A DNA stretch of 64,000 nt from Pseudomonas mangiferae (GTDB lineage Bacteria > Pseudomonadota > Gammaproteobacteria > Pseudomonadales > Pseudomonadaceae), in NCBI RefSeq assembly GCF_007109405.1, contig NZ_VJOY01000019.1:1-64000 (forward strand). Direction: 5' to 3'. Under the pieces are notes generated by a model, which saw nothing but the letters and a program-made list of their open reading frames with translations, ran no database searches and was not told the origin of the DNA. The position numbers were made by a program, and so were the translations under genes. This document shows, piece by piece, positions 1-10,807 of the stretch (position 1 is its first letter; every line of letters starts with the position of its first letter).

Positions 1-171
1 GTGCGGGTGGGCGCTGACCTGCAGGCGGCCGCTTTCCCAGTGGGCCGACACCACCAGGAGCGCCCGCGGGCGCGGTAGCTCGGCCGCGAGGTGGGCCAGG
101 GCGGGACCGCTGTCCCCGGGCTGCAGGGCGAGCAGGGGGGAGCCGTGGGAGATGAACAGGCTGGGAAGCAT
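1..171 (-). CDS. Extradiol ring-opening dioxygenase, DODA/YgiD type (N-terminal fragment)
   Basis: Only the first 57 codons lie in the window; the gene runs off the left edge. The visible N-terminus begins [16 protein letters not shown] and continues with [14 protein letters not shown], both typical of the LigB-like YgiD/4,5-DOPA dioxygenase family, where HG and SAHWE carry iron or zinc ligands and active-site residues. Members open catechol-like rings, but the physiological substrate of the bacterial enzymes is usually unknown. The ATG at 169-171 fits the family start exactly. It is divergent from the methyltransferase gene that starts at 272, so the roughly 100 bp between them must hold both promoters. 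Family assignment is fairly secure; function in this organism is not. Confidence 0.75.
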   Translation of the reverse strand, partial: MLPSLFISHGSPLLALQPGDSGPALAHLAAELPRPRALLVVSAHWESGRLQVSAHPH

Positions 172-271
172 GACGACGGACCTCGGCGGAAGACGACCGC
201 CATCTTCCCCAGCCATCGGCGGCCAAACCAGTATAAATTCCTGTGTGTTTTCATCGAAACGGTGGTACGGA

Positions 272-940
272 ATGGACCCGGAATTCTGGCAGAAGCGGTG
301 GGACCGCGATCAGATCGGCTTTCACCTGGACCAGGTGAACCCCTACCTGGTGGACTACTGGCCCGGCCTCGGCCTGCCGGACGGGGCGCGGGTGCTGGTG
401 CCGCTGTGCGGCAAGACCCTCGACCTGGTCTGGCTGGCGCGGCAGGGGCACGCGGTACTGGGGGTGGAAAAGGTGGAGAAAGCGGTGAAGGACTTCTTCG
501 CCGAGCAGGACCTGCAGCCAGAGGTAGACACCCTGGGCCGCTTCGCCCGCTACCGGGCGGCTGGCATCGAGTTGCTGTGCGGCGACATATTCGACCTGCG
601 TCCGGAGGACGTGGCCGGGTGCCAGGGGCTGTACGACCGGGCTGCGCTGATCGCCCTGCCGGAAGACTTGCGCGGGCGCTACGTCGAGCACCTGGCGACG
701 ATTCTCCCGACCCGCCTCGACGGCTTGCTGATCACCCTCGACTACGACCCAGGCACCCTGCAGGGCCCGCCCTTTGCGGTGGGCGACGGCGAAGTCCGCG
801 CGCGCTTCGCCGCTCCCTTTACCGTGGAACTGCTGGCCAGCCCCGATGTGCTGGCGGACAACTGGAAGTTCCTCGAACGCGGGGTGAAGCGGCTGGACGA
901 GCGGGTCTATCGGCTGAAACGCCAAGCGGCCCCTGCATAG
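272..940 (+). CDS. tpm: Thiopurine S-methyltransferase
   Basis: A 222-residue SAM-dependent methyltransferase of the TPMT family. It begins [18 protein letters not shown] and has the SAM-binding stretch [16 protein letters not shown] around residues 40-55, followed by GVEKVEKAV and a [10 protein letters not shown] motif, all hallmarks of bacterial Tpm. In Pseudomonas this enzyme methylates thiopurines and, as known from the family, contributes to selenite and tellurite methylation and resistance. An in-frame ATG 120 bp upstream would add 40 unrelated residues, so the start at 272 is preferred. The gene converges on the lipoprotein gene at 989. A perfect 14-base palindrome near 978-991 lies between the two stops and may help end transcription. 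Confidence 0.93.
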   Translation: MDPEFWQKRWDRDQIGFHLDQVNPYLVDYWPGLGLPDGARVLVPLCGKTLDLVWLARQGHAVLGVEKVEKAVKDFFAEQDLQPEVDTLGRFARYRAAGIELLCGDIFDLRPEDVAGCQGLYDRAALIALPEDLRGRYVEHLATILPTRLDGLLITLDYDPGTLQGPPFAVGDGEVRARFAAPFTVELLASPDVLADNWKFLERGVKRLDERVYRLKRQAAPA

Positions 941-988
941 GAGGGTTGCCGCAAGCCGCGTCGCCTGGCCAGGCGCTCGACTATGCGG

Positions 989-1636
989 CTAGTTGCGCGT
1001 GGCCTGCAGGCGACGGACGAAGGCATCCGCCTCGTCGATGGAACGCTGCATGTCGCGCACCAGTTGGTCCACGTTGCCCTGCAGGCTGACGTATTCCCCC
1101 TGCAGCGCACCGATGGCCCGGGCGTTGAGGTTGTGCTTGAGGAACAGCACCTGGTCGTGGAGCGCCCCCAGCACGGGGTCGATACGTTTTTCCGCGGCCT
1201 TCATCCGTTGCAGCAGGGCCTTGTAGGCCTGGCGGGTGCGGGTCAGCTCCTCGGCGCTGATGGCGCGCAGCCGGGTGTCGTGGTACTGGTCCAGCTCATC
1301 GTCCCATTCGTCGAACAGCGCGCCCGCCACGTCTTCCACCGCAGCGATTCGGCCGCGCACTTCCCGGGCGCTGGCTTCGCTGGCCTTGTAGTCGGCATCC
1401 AGGGCGTCGTAGCGCTTCTCCAGTTCGCCGCCGTTCACCTGGACCACGCTGCGGTAGCGCTCCAGGGCGCTCTGGAACTGCTGCTTGGCGTCGCGCTGGG
1501 CATCCCGGGCGTGCTCCACGCGATCGACGAGGATGTCGCGCTTGTGCACGCCCGTCTTTTCCATGGCCGCGTAGTAGGCGCTCTGGCAACCGGTGAGGCC
1601 GAGCAGGGCGGTGAGGGCGAGGGCGAATAGGCGCAT
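989..1636 (-). CDS. DUF2959-type lipoprotein
   Basis: A 215-residue predicted lipoprotein. The N-terminus MRLFALALTALLGLTGC is a lipoprotein signal with lipobox LTGC and Cys17 as the lipidated residue; Gln-Ser follows, which favours sorting to the outer membrane. The rest is highly charged and helical, with long stretches likely to form coiled coils and no catalytic motif I recognise. The sequence resembles the DUF2959 family of gammaproteobacterial lipoproteins, whose function is not established. The start at 1636 is fixed by the signal peptide. It lies downstream of the htpX terminator on the same strand and is probably transcribed on its own. Confidence 0.8.
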   Translation of the reverse strand: MRLFALALTALLGLTGCQSAYYAAMEKTGVHKRDILVDRVEHARDAQRDAKQQFQSALERYRSVVQVNGGELEKRYDALDADYKASEASAREVRGRIAAVEDVAGALFDEWDDELDQYHDTRLRAISAEELTRTRQAYKALLQRMKAAEKRIDPVLGALHDQVLFLKHNLNARAIGALQGEYVSLQGNVDQLVRDMQRSIDEADAFVRRLQATRN

Positions 1637-1689
1637 GGTGGGGCTCTTGAGGGATTGAGGCGCCCACCTTACCCGGATGGTCGCCCATG

Positions 1690-1714
1690 AAAAAGGCGGC
1701 CCGAGGGCCGCCTT
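1690..1714 (-). terminator. Intrinsic terminator of htpX
   Basis: Read on the minus strand this is a GC-rich hairpin with arms GGCGGCCC and GGGCCGCC, a short loop and a following run of five T residues. It lies 16 bp past the htpX stop codon, so it most likely ends the htpX transcript. Confidence 0.75.
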
Positions 1715-1729
1715 CGGTGACGCGTGCGA

Positions 1730-2620
1730 TCAGCCGCGACGACGCATCAGGGTCTCGATGCGCTCTTCCAGCGGCGGGTGGCTCATGAACAGCCCGGCCA
1801 GGCCATGCTTGAGGGTGCCGTTGATGCCGAACGCCGCGAGGCTGTCGGGCATCTGCACCGGCACGCCCTGCTCGGCGCGCAGGCGCTGCAGGGCGCCGAC
1901 CATGGCCGAGGTGCCGGCCAGGCGGGCACCGGCCTCGTCGGCGCGGAATTCGCGGCGGCGGGAGAACCACATGACGATGATGGTGGCGAGGATACCCAGT
2001 ACCAGCTCGGCGACGATGGTCGCCACGTAGTAGGCGATGCCGTGGCCTTCCTCGTTCTTGAAGATCACCCGGTCGACGAAGTTGCCGAAGATCCGTGCGA
2101 AGAACATCACGAAGGTGTTCACCACCCCCTGAATCAGCGCCAGGGTCACCATGTCGCCGTTGGCGACGTGGCCGATCTCGTGGGCCAGCACCGCCTTCAC
2201 TTCATCCGGGGAGAAACGCTCCAGCAGGCCTTGGCTCACCGCCACCAGGGCGTCGTTCTTGTTCCAGCCGGTGGCGAAGGCGTTGGCTTCGTAGGCGGGG
2301 AAGATACCCACCTCGGGCATCTTGATCCCGGCATCCCGGGCCAGTTGCTCGACGGTGTGCAGCAGCCACTGCTCGTGGCGGGTACGCGGCTGGCTGATGA
2401 TTTCGGTGCCGGTGGTCATCTTCGCCATCCACTTGGAGATGAACAGCGAGAACAGCGACCCGGCGAAGCCGAAGACCGCGCAGAAGATCAGCAGGCTGTT
2501 CAGGTTCAGGTCGACCCCGTTGGCCGCCATGATCCCGTTGAAGCCCAACAGGCTCAGGGTGATGCTGGCGATCAGCAGCACCGCCAGGTTGGTGCCCAGG
2601 AACAGCAGGATGCGCATCAT
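1730..2620 (-). CDS. htpX: Protease HtpX, membrane zinc metallopeptidase
   Basis: A 296-residue M48-family inner-membrane protease that takes part in quality control of membrane proteins. The zinc site HEIGH is at residues 147-151 and the third ligand is expected at Glu224 within the EFRADEAGA motif. Hydrophobic segments are visible at about 5-25 and 42-62 before the active site and near 155-180 and 197-218 after it, as in E. coli HtpX. The start [16 protein letters not shown] matches known HtpX proteins; a start 18 bp further upstream is possible but adds a non-conserved tail. Upstream on the same strand is a promoter that resembles the heat-shock class (2661-2690), consistent with the stress induction known for htpX. 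Confidence 0.96.
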   Translation of the reverse strand: MMRILLFLGTNLAVLLIASITLSLLGFNGIMAANGVDLNLNSLLIFCAVFGFAGSLFSLFISKWMAKMTTGTEIISQPRTRHEQWLLHTVEQLARDAGIKMPEVGIFPAYEANAFATGWNKNDALVAVSQGLLERFSPDEVKAVLAHEIGHVANGDMVTLALIQGVVNTFVMFFARIFGNFVDRVIFKNEEGHGIAYYVATIVAELVLGILATIIVMWFSRRREFRADEAGARLAGTSAMVGALQRLRAEQGVPVQMPDSLAAFGINGTLKHGLAGLFMSHPPLEERIETLMRRRG

Positions 2621-2660
2621 GGTGGGAACGGTCCTCACGGCAAAAAAGCGAATGTGCGGG

Positions 2661-2690
2661 TTATATAAGGGGCGCCTGTACGCGATTCAA
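2661..2690 (-). promoter_or_regulatory. Putative htpX promoter, sigma32-like and sigma70-compatible
   Basis: On the minus strand TTGAAT (2685-2690) is followed after 12 bases by CCCCTTATATAA (2661-2672). TTGAA plus CCCC-T-AT with about this spacing is the layout of sigma32 heat-shock promoters. Read as sigma70, TTGAAT-N17-TATATA also fits. The ATG of htpX is about 40 bases downstream. Confidence 0.5.
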
Positions 2691-2731
2691 CTTGCAGCTA
2701 TTTCAAACTGTGTCGTTTCGCCGCGGCCGGG

Positions 2732-3214
2732 TCACGGCGTGGGCGAAGTGCCACTGTAGCGTTCTTCGCGGGCGTCGCGGCCCTGCAGGGGGCTTTCGAA
2801 CAGGTGGCGGACCAGCCGCGCGAGGCGCTCGCTGTGGCTGGCCATCAACGCTTCCCGCAACTGGTAGGCCAGCGTCTCGTGGACCCGCCGCACGCTCGGC
2901 GGCAGGCTGTCATCGGCCGCCTCGCCACGGGGCAGGGCGCAGGACAGGCGCAGGAAACCCTTCTCGGTGAGCACCGCCTGGTCCAGGGCCTCGTAGCGGA
3001 TGGTGGTCTCGAAGCGGATGTAGCCTTCTTCGGCCAGCCACAGCAGGGCGCCCAGGCAGCCCTGGTGGCGCTTGCTCGGCAGGCCGAACTCGTCCGGCTC
3101 CTCCAGCCCGATCAGGTCCTCGACGTAGAGGGCCGCCTTGCGCGGGAAGACCTGGTACAGGTGCAGCAGGCCGCTGGCGCAGTCCTTGTAGAAATCGTCG
3201 ATGTGCAGGTCCAT
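2732..3214 (-). CDS. Conserved hypothetical protein (160 aa)
   Basis: A 160-residue soluble protein with no signal peptide or membrane segment. It begins MDLHIDDFYKDCASGLLHLYQ and contains IGLEEPDEFGLPSKRHQGC followed by ALLWLAEEGYIRFETTIRYEALDQAVLTEKGFLRL cut here into parts: a helix, LAEEGYI, and LTEKGFL. That middle region looks like a small winged-helix fold of the type found in DNA-binding or regulatory proteins, but no family is recognised with certainty. From memory a protein of this size sits between htpX and alaA in P. aeruginosa as well, so it is probably a conserved Pseudomonas gene of unknown role. It could be co-transcribed with the upstream aminotransferase gene, which ends 97 bp away on the same strand. 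Confidence 0.75.
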   Translation of the reverse strand: MDLHIDDFYKDCASGLLHLYQVFPRKAALYVEDLIGLEEPDEFGLPSKRHQGCLGALLWLAEEGYIRFETTIRYEALDQAVLTEKGFLRLSCALPRGEAADDSLPPSVRRVHETLAYQLREALMASHSERLARLVRHLFESPLQGRDAREERYSGTSPTP

Positions 3215-3311
3215 GGCGAAGGTCCGGCCTTGAGAGGGGCGAATGGCACCCCGGTTGCCGCCAGTGTCCTCCTGTGGGGAGGGCGACGGAAGGGGGCGCC
3301 CGTGCGTCGGC

Positions 3312-4523
3312 TTACTGGCGGTAGGTGCGGAGGAACTGGCCGATCCGCCCGATGGCCTGCTCCAGGTCGTCTACCCGGGGCAGCGTCACCACCCGGAAAT
3401 GGTCGGGCCAGGGCCAGTTGAACGCGGTTCCCTGGACGATCAGCAGCTTCTCCGACAGCAGCAGGTCGAGGACGAACTTTTCGTCGTTGTGGATCGGGCA
3501 GACCTTCGGGTCGATCCGCGGGAAGGCGTACAGTGCGCCCATGGGTTTGACGCAGCTGACCCCGGGAATGTCGTTGAGCAGTTCCCAGGTGCGGTTGCGC
3601 TGCTCCAGCAGCCGGCCGGCGGGCAGCACCAGGTCGTTGATGCTCTGGTAGCCGCCCAGGGCGGTCTGGATCGCGTGCTGGGCCGGCACGTTGGCGCACA
3701 GGCGCATGTTGGCGAGGATGTCGAGGCCCTCGATGTAGCTCTTCGCCTGATGCTTCGGGCCGGAGATGGCCACCCAGCCGGAGCGGAAGCCGGCGACCCG
3801 GTAGGATTTCGACAGCCCGTTGAACGTCAGGCAGAGCACGTCCGGCGCCAGGGAGGCGGTGGAGATGTGGGTGGCGCCGTCGTAGAGGATCTTGTCGTAG
3901 ATCTCGTCGGAGAACAGCACCAGGCCGTGCTGCCGTGCCAGCTCGACGATGCCTTCCAGCACCGCCTTGGAGTACACCGCGCCGGTGGGGTTGTTCGGGT
4001 TGATCAGCACCAGGGCCTTGGTGTTCGGGGTGATCTTCGCCGCCATGTCGGCGAGGTCGGGGAACCAGTCGGACTGCTCGTCGCACAGGTAGTGCACCGG
4101 CTTGCCGCCCGCCAGGCTGACGGCCGCGGTCCACAGGGGGTAGTCCGGCGCCGGGATCAGCACTTCGTCGCCGTTGTTCAGCAACGCCTGCATGGCCATC
4201 ACGATCAGCTCGGAGACGCCGTTGCCCAGGTAGATGTCCTCGATGCCGACGCCTTCCACCTGCTTCTGCTGGTAGTACTGCATCACCGCCTTGCGGGCGC
4301 TGAACAGGCCCTTGGAGTCGCTGTAGCCCTGGGCGGTGGGCAGGTTGCGGATGACGTCCTGGAGGATCTCGTCCGGAGCTTCGAAGCCGAACGGCGCCGG
4401 GTTGCCGATGTTCAGCTTGAGGATGCGCTGGCCTTCTTCTTCCAGTCGCTTGGCGTGCTTGAGCACCGGACCGCGGATGTCGTAGCAGACATTGGCGAGC
4501 TTGTTCGATTTGCTGACCTGCAT
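3312..4523 (-). CDS. alaA: Glutamate-pyruvate aminotransferase AlaA
   Basis: A 403-residue class I/II PLP aminotransferase of fold type I. It begins MQVSKSNKLANVCYDIRGP; the PLP-binding lysine is Lys239 in FNGLSKSYRVAGFRSG, and INPNNPTGAVYS (174-185) and SDEIYDKILYDGA (205-217) are the usual substrate and cofactor motifs. The sequence is nearly superimposable on Pseudomonas AlaA as I remember it. AlaA transfers the glutamate amino group to pyruvate to give alanine. The start at 4523 is chosen because homology begins there, although the frame is open further upstream. It is divergent from msrB; the 277-bp spacer contains no gene and presumably both promoters. Confidence 0.95.
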   Translation of the reverse strand: MQVSKSNKLANVCYDIRGPVLKHAKRLEEEGQRILKLNIGNPAPFGFEAPDEILQDVIRNLPTAQGYSDSKGLFSARKAVMQYYQQKQVEGVGIEDIYLGNGVSELIVMAMQALLNNGDEVLIPAPDYPLWTAAVSLAGGKPVHYLCDEQSDWFPDLADMAAKITPNTKALVLINPNNPTGAVYSKAVLEGIVELARQHGLVLFSDEIYDKILYDGATHISTASLAPDVLCLTFNGLSKSYRVAGFRSGWVAISGPKHQAKSYIEGLDILANMRLCANVPAQHAIQTALGGYQSINDLVLPAGRLLEQRNRTWELLNDIPGVSCVKPMGALYAFPRIDPKVCPIHNDEKFVLDLLLSEKLLIVQGTAFNWPWPDHFRVVTLPRVDDLEQAIGRIGQFLRTYRQ

Positions 4524-4800
4524 GATCCTGATGTCCCCGGACGTGGCGTGGCGGATCGCGGACGGGCGGCGAGGCGGAAACGGGGCGCGGCGAGGCCCGC
4601 CTGGTGGCGGACGGCGCGGCCGCTTCGCGGCTCCCGGCGGGCGAGGAACGATCCGGCTGGAATGGCGGCGAATGTCGTTGATCCTTCCGTCCTGCGCGGG
4701 CAACCCCGCCGCCTGGCCGAAGGTCCAAGAGCCACGCATCATACGTGCGCCCCCGGGTACCGGAAAGGGTGGCCGGGGCACTTTTATCGTGAGGTGATAC

Positions 4801-5208
4801 ATGGAAAAGACGGATAAACCCCTCGAGGCCTGGCGCGAAGAGCTGTCCGAGGCCCAGTACCACGTCTGCCGCCTGGGCGGCACCGAACGCGCCTTCACCG
4901 GCGAATACCACGACACCAAGACCCCCGGCATTTACCACTGCGTCTGCTGCGGCACGGCGTTGTTCGATTCCGACGCCAAGTACGACTCCGGCAGCGGCTG
5001 GCCCAGCTACTTCCAGCCGGTCTCCGCCGAAGCGGTGAAGGAAAAGGAAGACTTCAGCCATGGCATGCATCGCATCGAAGTCCGCTGCGCCCAGTGCGAC
5101 GCCCACCTGGGGCACGTATTCCCCGATGGGCCGCGTCCCACCGGCATGCGCTACTGCATCAACTCCGTGGCCCTGAAACTGGTTCCCAAGGACGCCGCTT
5201 CTTCATAA
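4801..5208 (+). CDS. msrB: Peptide methionine (R)-S-oxide reductase
   Basis: A 135-residue MsrB that reduces the R-epimer of methionine sulfoxide in proteins, repairing oxidative damage. Structural zinc is bound by two CxxC pairs, Cys47/Cys50 (CVCC) and Cys96/Cys99 (CAQC); the catalytic cysteine is Cys119 in [16 protein letters not shown] (64-73) and [10 protein letters not shown] are family signatures. A GAGG ribosome site lies 8 bases before the ATG. It leads a peroxide-defence group: gpx and ospR follow, and a gene for the free-methionine R-sulfoxide reductase is 4 kb away. Confidence 0.96.
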   Translation: MEKTDKPLEAWREELSEAQYHVCRLGGTERAFTGEYHDTKTPGIYHCVCCGTALFDSDAKYDSGSGWPSYFQPVSAEAVKEKEDFSHGMHRIEVRCAQCDAHLGHVFPDGPRPTGMRYCINSVALKLVPKDAASS

Positions 5209-5249
5209 GCAACGCGTCAGCGGGCAAATTGGCCCGGCTGATGGAGTGT

Positions 5250-5270
5250 GAATTGAGTTGTGTGCAATTC
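5250..5270. promoter_or_regulatory. Inverted repeat upstream of gpx-ospR, candidate OspR operator
   Basis: GAATTG-N9-CAATTC is a perfect 6-bp inverted repeat placed 45 bp before the gpx start. OhrR/OspR-class MarR regulators recognise AT-rich CAATT-type palindromes, and OspR is known to repress its own gpx-ospR operon. Position and sequence make it the best operator candidate here. Confidence 0.55.
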
Positions 5271-5315
5271 AATAGCGCGCTAGCTTTGCGGCTTTTCTCA
5301 CGAATGGAGGCCGTC

Positions 5316-5801
5316 ATGGCCGATTCGCTGCTGACGATTCCCTGCACCACCGTGACCGGCTCGCGTGCCACCCTCGCGGATTTCCGGGCCCGTGCCCTGC
5401 TGGTAGTGAACACCGCCAGCCGCTGCGGATTCACGCCCCAGTACCAGGGCCTGGAATCGCTCTGGCAACGTTATCGGGCGCGCGGGCTGGTGGTCCTGGG
5501 GTTCCCGTGCAACCAGTTCGGCCACCAGGAACCGGGGGACGAGGGGGAGATCGCCCAGTTCTGCGAACTGAATTACGGGGTGAGCTTCCCGCTGTTCGCC
5601 AAGGTGGAGGTGAACGGGGCGGAGGCCCATCCGCTGTTCGCCGCCCTGAAGCGTCGCGCTCCGGGCCTGCTGGGCAGCCAGGCCATCAAGTGGAATTTCA
5701 CCAAGTTCCTGCTGGATGGCGACGCCCGCCAGGTCCGCCGTTTCGCCCCCACGACCCGCCCGGAGGCCATGGATGCCTCGGTGGAGGCACTGCTGCGATG
5801 A
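5316..5801 (+). CDS. gpx: Glutathione-peroxidase family thiol peroxidase
   Basis: A 161-residue GPx-family enzyme that reduces hydrogen and organic peroxides. The peroxidatic residue is Cys37 in NTASRCGFTPQY (cysteine, not selenocysteine); Gln71 in the NQFGHQEPG motif and Trp126/Asn127 in KWNFTKFLL complete the catalytic tetrad. Cys83 in FCELNYGVSFP is the probable resolving cysteine, so the enzyme is likely thioredoxin-dependent. The start at 5316 is preferred over an ATG 12 bp upstream because GGAGG lies just before it. Its stop codon overlaps the ospR start (ATGA), so the two are translationally coupled. Confidence 0.95.
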   Translation: MADSLLTIPCTTVTGSRATLADFRARALLVVNTASRCGFTPQYQGLESLWQRYRARGLVVLGFPCNQFGHQEPGDEGEIAQFCELNYGVSFPLFAKVEVNGAEAHPLFAALKRRAPGLLGSQAIKWNFTKFLLDGDARQVRRFAPTTRPEAMDASVEALLR

Positions 5802-6236
5802 GCGAGGACGCCGCGCTGCGGCTGGACGAGCAGCTGTGCTTCAAGCTGTACGCCGCGTCCCGGGCGGTGATCCGCGGCTACCGACCGATGCTGGAGTCCC
5901 TCGGTCTGACCTATCCGCAGTACCTGGCGATGCTGGTGCTCTGGGAATGGCGCGACGCACCGCCTGCGCACCCTACGGTGAAGGCCCTGGGTGAGCGTCT
6001 GGCCCTGGATTCCGGCACCCTGACGCCGCTGCTCAAGCGCCTGGAGCACTTGGGGCTGGTGCAGCGGCAGCGGGGGCGCCCTGACGAGCGGGAAGTGCAC
6101 CTCGCGCTCACCGAGGCCGGGGCAGCCTTGCGCGATCGGGTCGGCCCGTTGCGGGACGCCTTGATGTGCCGGGCGGGGCTGGAGCGGGGCGGGCTGGGTG
6201 CGTTGCGTGAACAACTGGACGGGCTGCTGGCGCAGC

Positions 6237-6253
<17 letters not shown>
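5798..6253 (+). CDS. ospR: MarR-family oxidation-sensing regulator OspR
   Basis: A 151-residue winged-helix repressor of the MarR/OhrR class. It has the family opening LDEQLCFKLYAASRAV, where Cys14 is the peroxide-sensing cysteine. A second cysteine, Cys124, is 110 residues away, the same spacing as Cys24 and Cys134 of P. aeruginosa OspR, whose disulfide is reported to release DNA. The DNA-binding wing is in LGERLALDSGTLTPLLKRLE and RGRPDEREV. It overlaps gpx by 4 bp and overlaps the 3' end of the convergent sagS by 17 bp. In P. aeruginosa OspR controls gpx, pigment production and beta-lactam tolerance; that wider role is not testable from this window. Confidence 0.92.
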
Positions 6254-8561
<2,308 letters not shown>

Positions 8562-8679
8562 GGGCTGCGAACTTGGCCTTGTTCCCTGCGCAGGCCAAGC
8601 ATAGCCTATCGCCATTGCGTGAACGCTGTCCCACGTCGGGCGACCTGGTGCCAATTGCGTCGAACTTTAGGAGTATTGC

Positions 8680-9570
8680 GTGGATTCACGACTTAATGTC
8701 TTTCTTGACCGGGCCGACCACATCCTGGCCCGACTCGACCCTCTCCTGCCGGCGATTCCCGTGCCGGTGGACTGGTCCGCCACCCTGGCGGCCCGCTGGC
8801 AGCGGGAGGGGCGCAACGGCCACCTGCAGCCGTTGAAAGTGTCCCTCGACCTGAACCTGGACGACCTGATCGGCGTGGACAACCAGCGCGAGCAGCTGGC
8901 GCGCAACACCCGCCAGTTCGTCAACGGCCTGCCGGCCAACCATGTCCTGCTGTGGGGCGCCCGGGGGACCGGCAAGTCCTCGATGATCCGCGCGCTGCTG
9001 GCCGCCCACGCGGAGCAGGGGCTGCGGCTGATCGAGATCGAGCGCGACCACCTCGCCGACCTGCCGCGGGTGGTGGAGTGCATCGTCGGGCTGCCGCAGC
9101 GTTTCGTGGTGTTCTGCGACGACCTTTCCTTCGAATCCGGCGAGGGTGACTACCGGGTGCTGAAGAGCGTGCTGGACGGTTCCCTGGAGCGGGCGCCGGA
9201 CAACGTGCTGCTGTACGCCACCTCCAACCGCCGGCACCTGGTGCCGGAGCGCGAGAGCGACAACGAGAACTGGAGCCGGGTGGACGGCGAGCTGCACCCC
9301 AGCGAGGCGGTGGAGGACAAGATCGCGCTGTCCGACCGCTTCGGCCTGTGGCTGTCCTTCTACCCCTTCACCCAGGACCACTACCTGGCCGTGGTGCGCC
9401 ACTGGATCGAGGTGCTGGCGCGGGACGCCGGCCTGGAGTGGGAGTGGTCCGACGAGCTGGCCATCCTGGCAGTCCGCTGGGCATCCGGACGCGGCAACCG
9501 CAACGGCCGCTGTGCCTACCAGTTCGCCCGGCAGTGGGTCGGCAAGGCGTTGCTGGAGACCGCACCATGA
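8680..9570 (+). CDS. DUF815-family AAA+ ATPase
   Basis: A 296-residue soluble ATPase that starts with GTG, preceded by TAGGAG at a good distance. The Walker A motif is GARGTGKSSMIRALL (about residues 93-107) and Walker B is VVFCDDLSF near 140-150. The motif SVLDGSLERAPDNVLLYATSNRRHL is present as SVLDGSLE and YATSNRRHLVPE, diagnostic of the DUF815 family. The role of these proteins is not known; the fold suggests an ATP-driven remodelling factor. The gene is divergent from sagS and overlaps the start of the next gene by 4 bp, so it is translated together with the free-methionine sulfoxide reductase. Confidence 0.88.
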   Translation: MDSRLNVFLDRADHILARLDPLLPAIPVPVDWSATLAARWQREGRNGHLQPLKVSLDLNLDDLIGVDNQREQLARNTRQFVNGLPANHVLLWGARGTGKSSMIRALLAAHAEQGLRLIEIERDHLADLPRVVECIVGLPQRFVVFCDDLSFESGEGDYRVLKSVLDGSLERAPDNVLLYATSNRRHLVPERESDNENWSRVDGELHPSEAVEDKIALSDRFGLWLSFYPFTQDHYLAVVRHWIEVLARDAGLEWEWSDELAILAVRWASGRGNRNGRCAYQFARQWVGKALLETAP

Positions 9571-10049
9571 TCGACCTGAACCAGGCGGGCGCCGGCCTGC
9601 AAGGCTATGCGCTGCTGGCGGCGCAACTGGAAGCGTTGCTGGCCGACGAGCGCGATTTCATCGCCAACGCCTCGCAGTTCGCCGCCTTCCTGTTCCACGA
9701 GCTACCGGACCTGAACTGGGCCGGCTTCTACCTCAATCGCGAGGAACAGCTGGTCCTGGGCCCGTTCCAGGGCAAGGTGGCCTGCGTGCGGATTCCGTTC
9801 GGAAGGGGCGTCTGCGGCGCGGCGGCCAGCAGCCGGCAGACCCAGCGGGTGGAGGATGTGCATGCGTTTCCCGGTCACATCGCCTGCGACAGCGCCTCCA
9901 ACAGCGAGCTGGTGGTGCCGTTGGTGAAGCGGGATCGGCTGATCGGTGTGCTGGATCTGGACAGCCCGAAACAGGGGCGTTTCAGCGAGGCGGACCAGGC
10001 GGGCATCGAAAGCCTGGCGGCAATCTTCCTGGCCGCCAGCGACTGCTGA
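9567..10049 (+). CDS. msrC: Free methionine (R)-sulfoxide reductase (GAF domain)
   Basis: A 160-residue single GAF-domain protein. Three cysteines at 73, 83 and 107 (in VACVRIPFGRGVCG and FPGHIACDSASNSE) have the same spacings, 10 and 24 residues, as Cys84, Cys94 and Cys118 of E. coli fRMsr (YebR), where the last is catalytic. RVEDVHAFPGHIACD is the family signature. The enzyme reduces free, not protein-bound, L-methionine R-sulfoxide. It adds a third thiol-redox enzyme to the msrB/gpx neighbourhood. The ATG overlaps the stop of the upstream ATPase gene (ATGA), and a bidirectional hairpin follows the stop. Confidence 0.92.
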   Translation: MIDLNQAGAGLQGYALLAAQLEALLADERDFIANASQFAAFLFHELPDLNWAGFYLNREEQLVLGPFQGKVACVRIPFGRGVCGAAASSRQTQRVEDVHAFPGHIACDSASNSELVVPLVKRDRLIGVLDLDSPKQGRFSEADQAGIESLAAIFLAASDC

Positions 10050-10059
10050 GGTGAGTCGT

Positions 10060-10080
10060 CGCCCGGCCGCTGGCCGGGCG
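10060..10080. terminator. Hairpin between convergent msrC and GST genes
   Basis: CGCCCGGCC, a three-base loop and GGCCGGGCG form a perfect 9-bp stem in the 37-bp gap between two convergent genes. There is no T run, so it may act as a weak terminator for both strands. Confidence 0.55.
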
Positions 10081-10086
10081 AGCCCA

Positions 10087-10749
10087 TCAGGCGGTGCGGC
10101 CCAGCTTGGCGAGCACGTCCCGCTCGCCGGCCAGGACGTGCTGCACCGAAGCGCGCGCCAGCATCCGCTGGTGGTGGGCATCCAGCCGAGGCCAGCGGCC
10201 GGCGTCCAGGCGTTCGCCGCCATGCCCCAGGTTGATGAGTTGGCAGGTCACGGCCAGATCGGCCATGGTCAGTCGACCCTCGACGAAGTAGTCGGCGTCG
10301 CCCAGGGTCTTCTCCAGGTAGTCGAACAGCGGCGGAAGCTTGTCGTCGAGGATCGCCTGCACCGCCGCCTCGTCGCTGGCCTTGCCCATGATGGGCCGCA
10401 GCACCCGGTTGCGGAACACGCCGAAGGTGGTGTGGGGCGCCAGTTCGTAGTCCGCGTATTTCTCCAGCCAGCGCACCCGGGCGCGGCCTTCGGCCGTGGC
10501 GCCGTACAGCGGCTGGGCATCGGCATGCTTGTCCTGCAGGTACTGGCAGATCACGCTGGAGTCGGCGAGGGTGAGGTCGCCGTCGCGCAGGGCGGGGATG
10601 CGCCCCAGGGGGTTGAGTTCGCGATACCAGTCCGGCACGCCAAAGGGCATCACCACTTCCAGCTGGTACTCGAGGGCCTGTTCGGCAAGGTACAGCCGTA
10701 CCTTGCGCACGAACGGGGAGAGCGGTGCGCCATACAGGGTCAGGCTCAT
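10087..10749 (-). CDS. Glutathione S-transferase family protein
   Basis: A 220-residue cytosolic GST. The thioredoxin-like N-domain starts MSLTLYGAPLSPFVRKVRL, with Ser11 of the SPFVRKV motif as the likely catalytic residue; NPLGRIPAL and LADSSVICQYL hold the cis-proline and the glutathione gamma-glutamyl site. The helical C-domain has the N-capping box LTMADLAV near residue 165. Substrate cannot be told from sequence. It lies next to the thiol-redox genes but on the other strand with its own upstream region, so a shared role is only suggested. Confidence 0.9.
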   Translation of the reverse strand: MSLTLYGAPLSPFVRKVRLYLAEQALEYQLEVVMPFGVPDWYRELNPLGRIPALRDGDLTLADSSVICQYLQDKHADAQPLYGATAEGRARVRWLEKYADYELAPHTTFGVFRNRVLRPIMGKASDEAAVQAILDDKLPPLFDYLEKTLGDADYFVEGRLTMADLAVTCQLINLGHGGERLDAGRWPRLDAHHQRMLARASVQHVLAGERDVLAKLGRTA

Positions 10750-10807
10750 CGGCGAATCCTTCTAGGGATGATGACGGGGGACGGATGCAGGAGCGCCGTC
10801 GCGGCGC

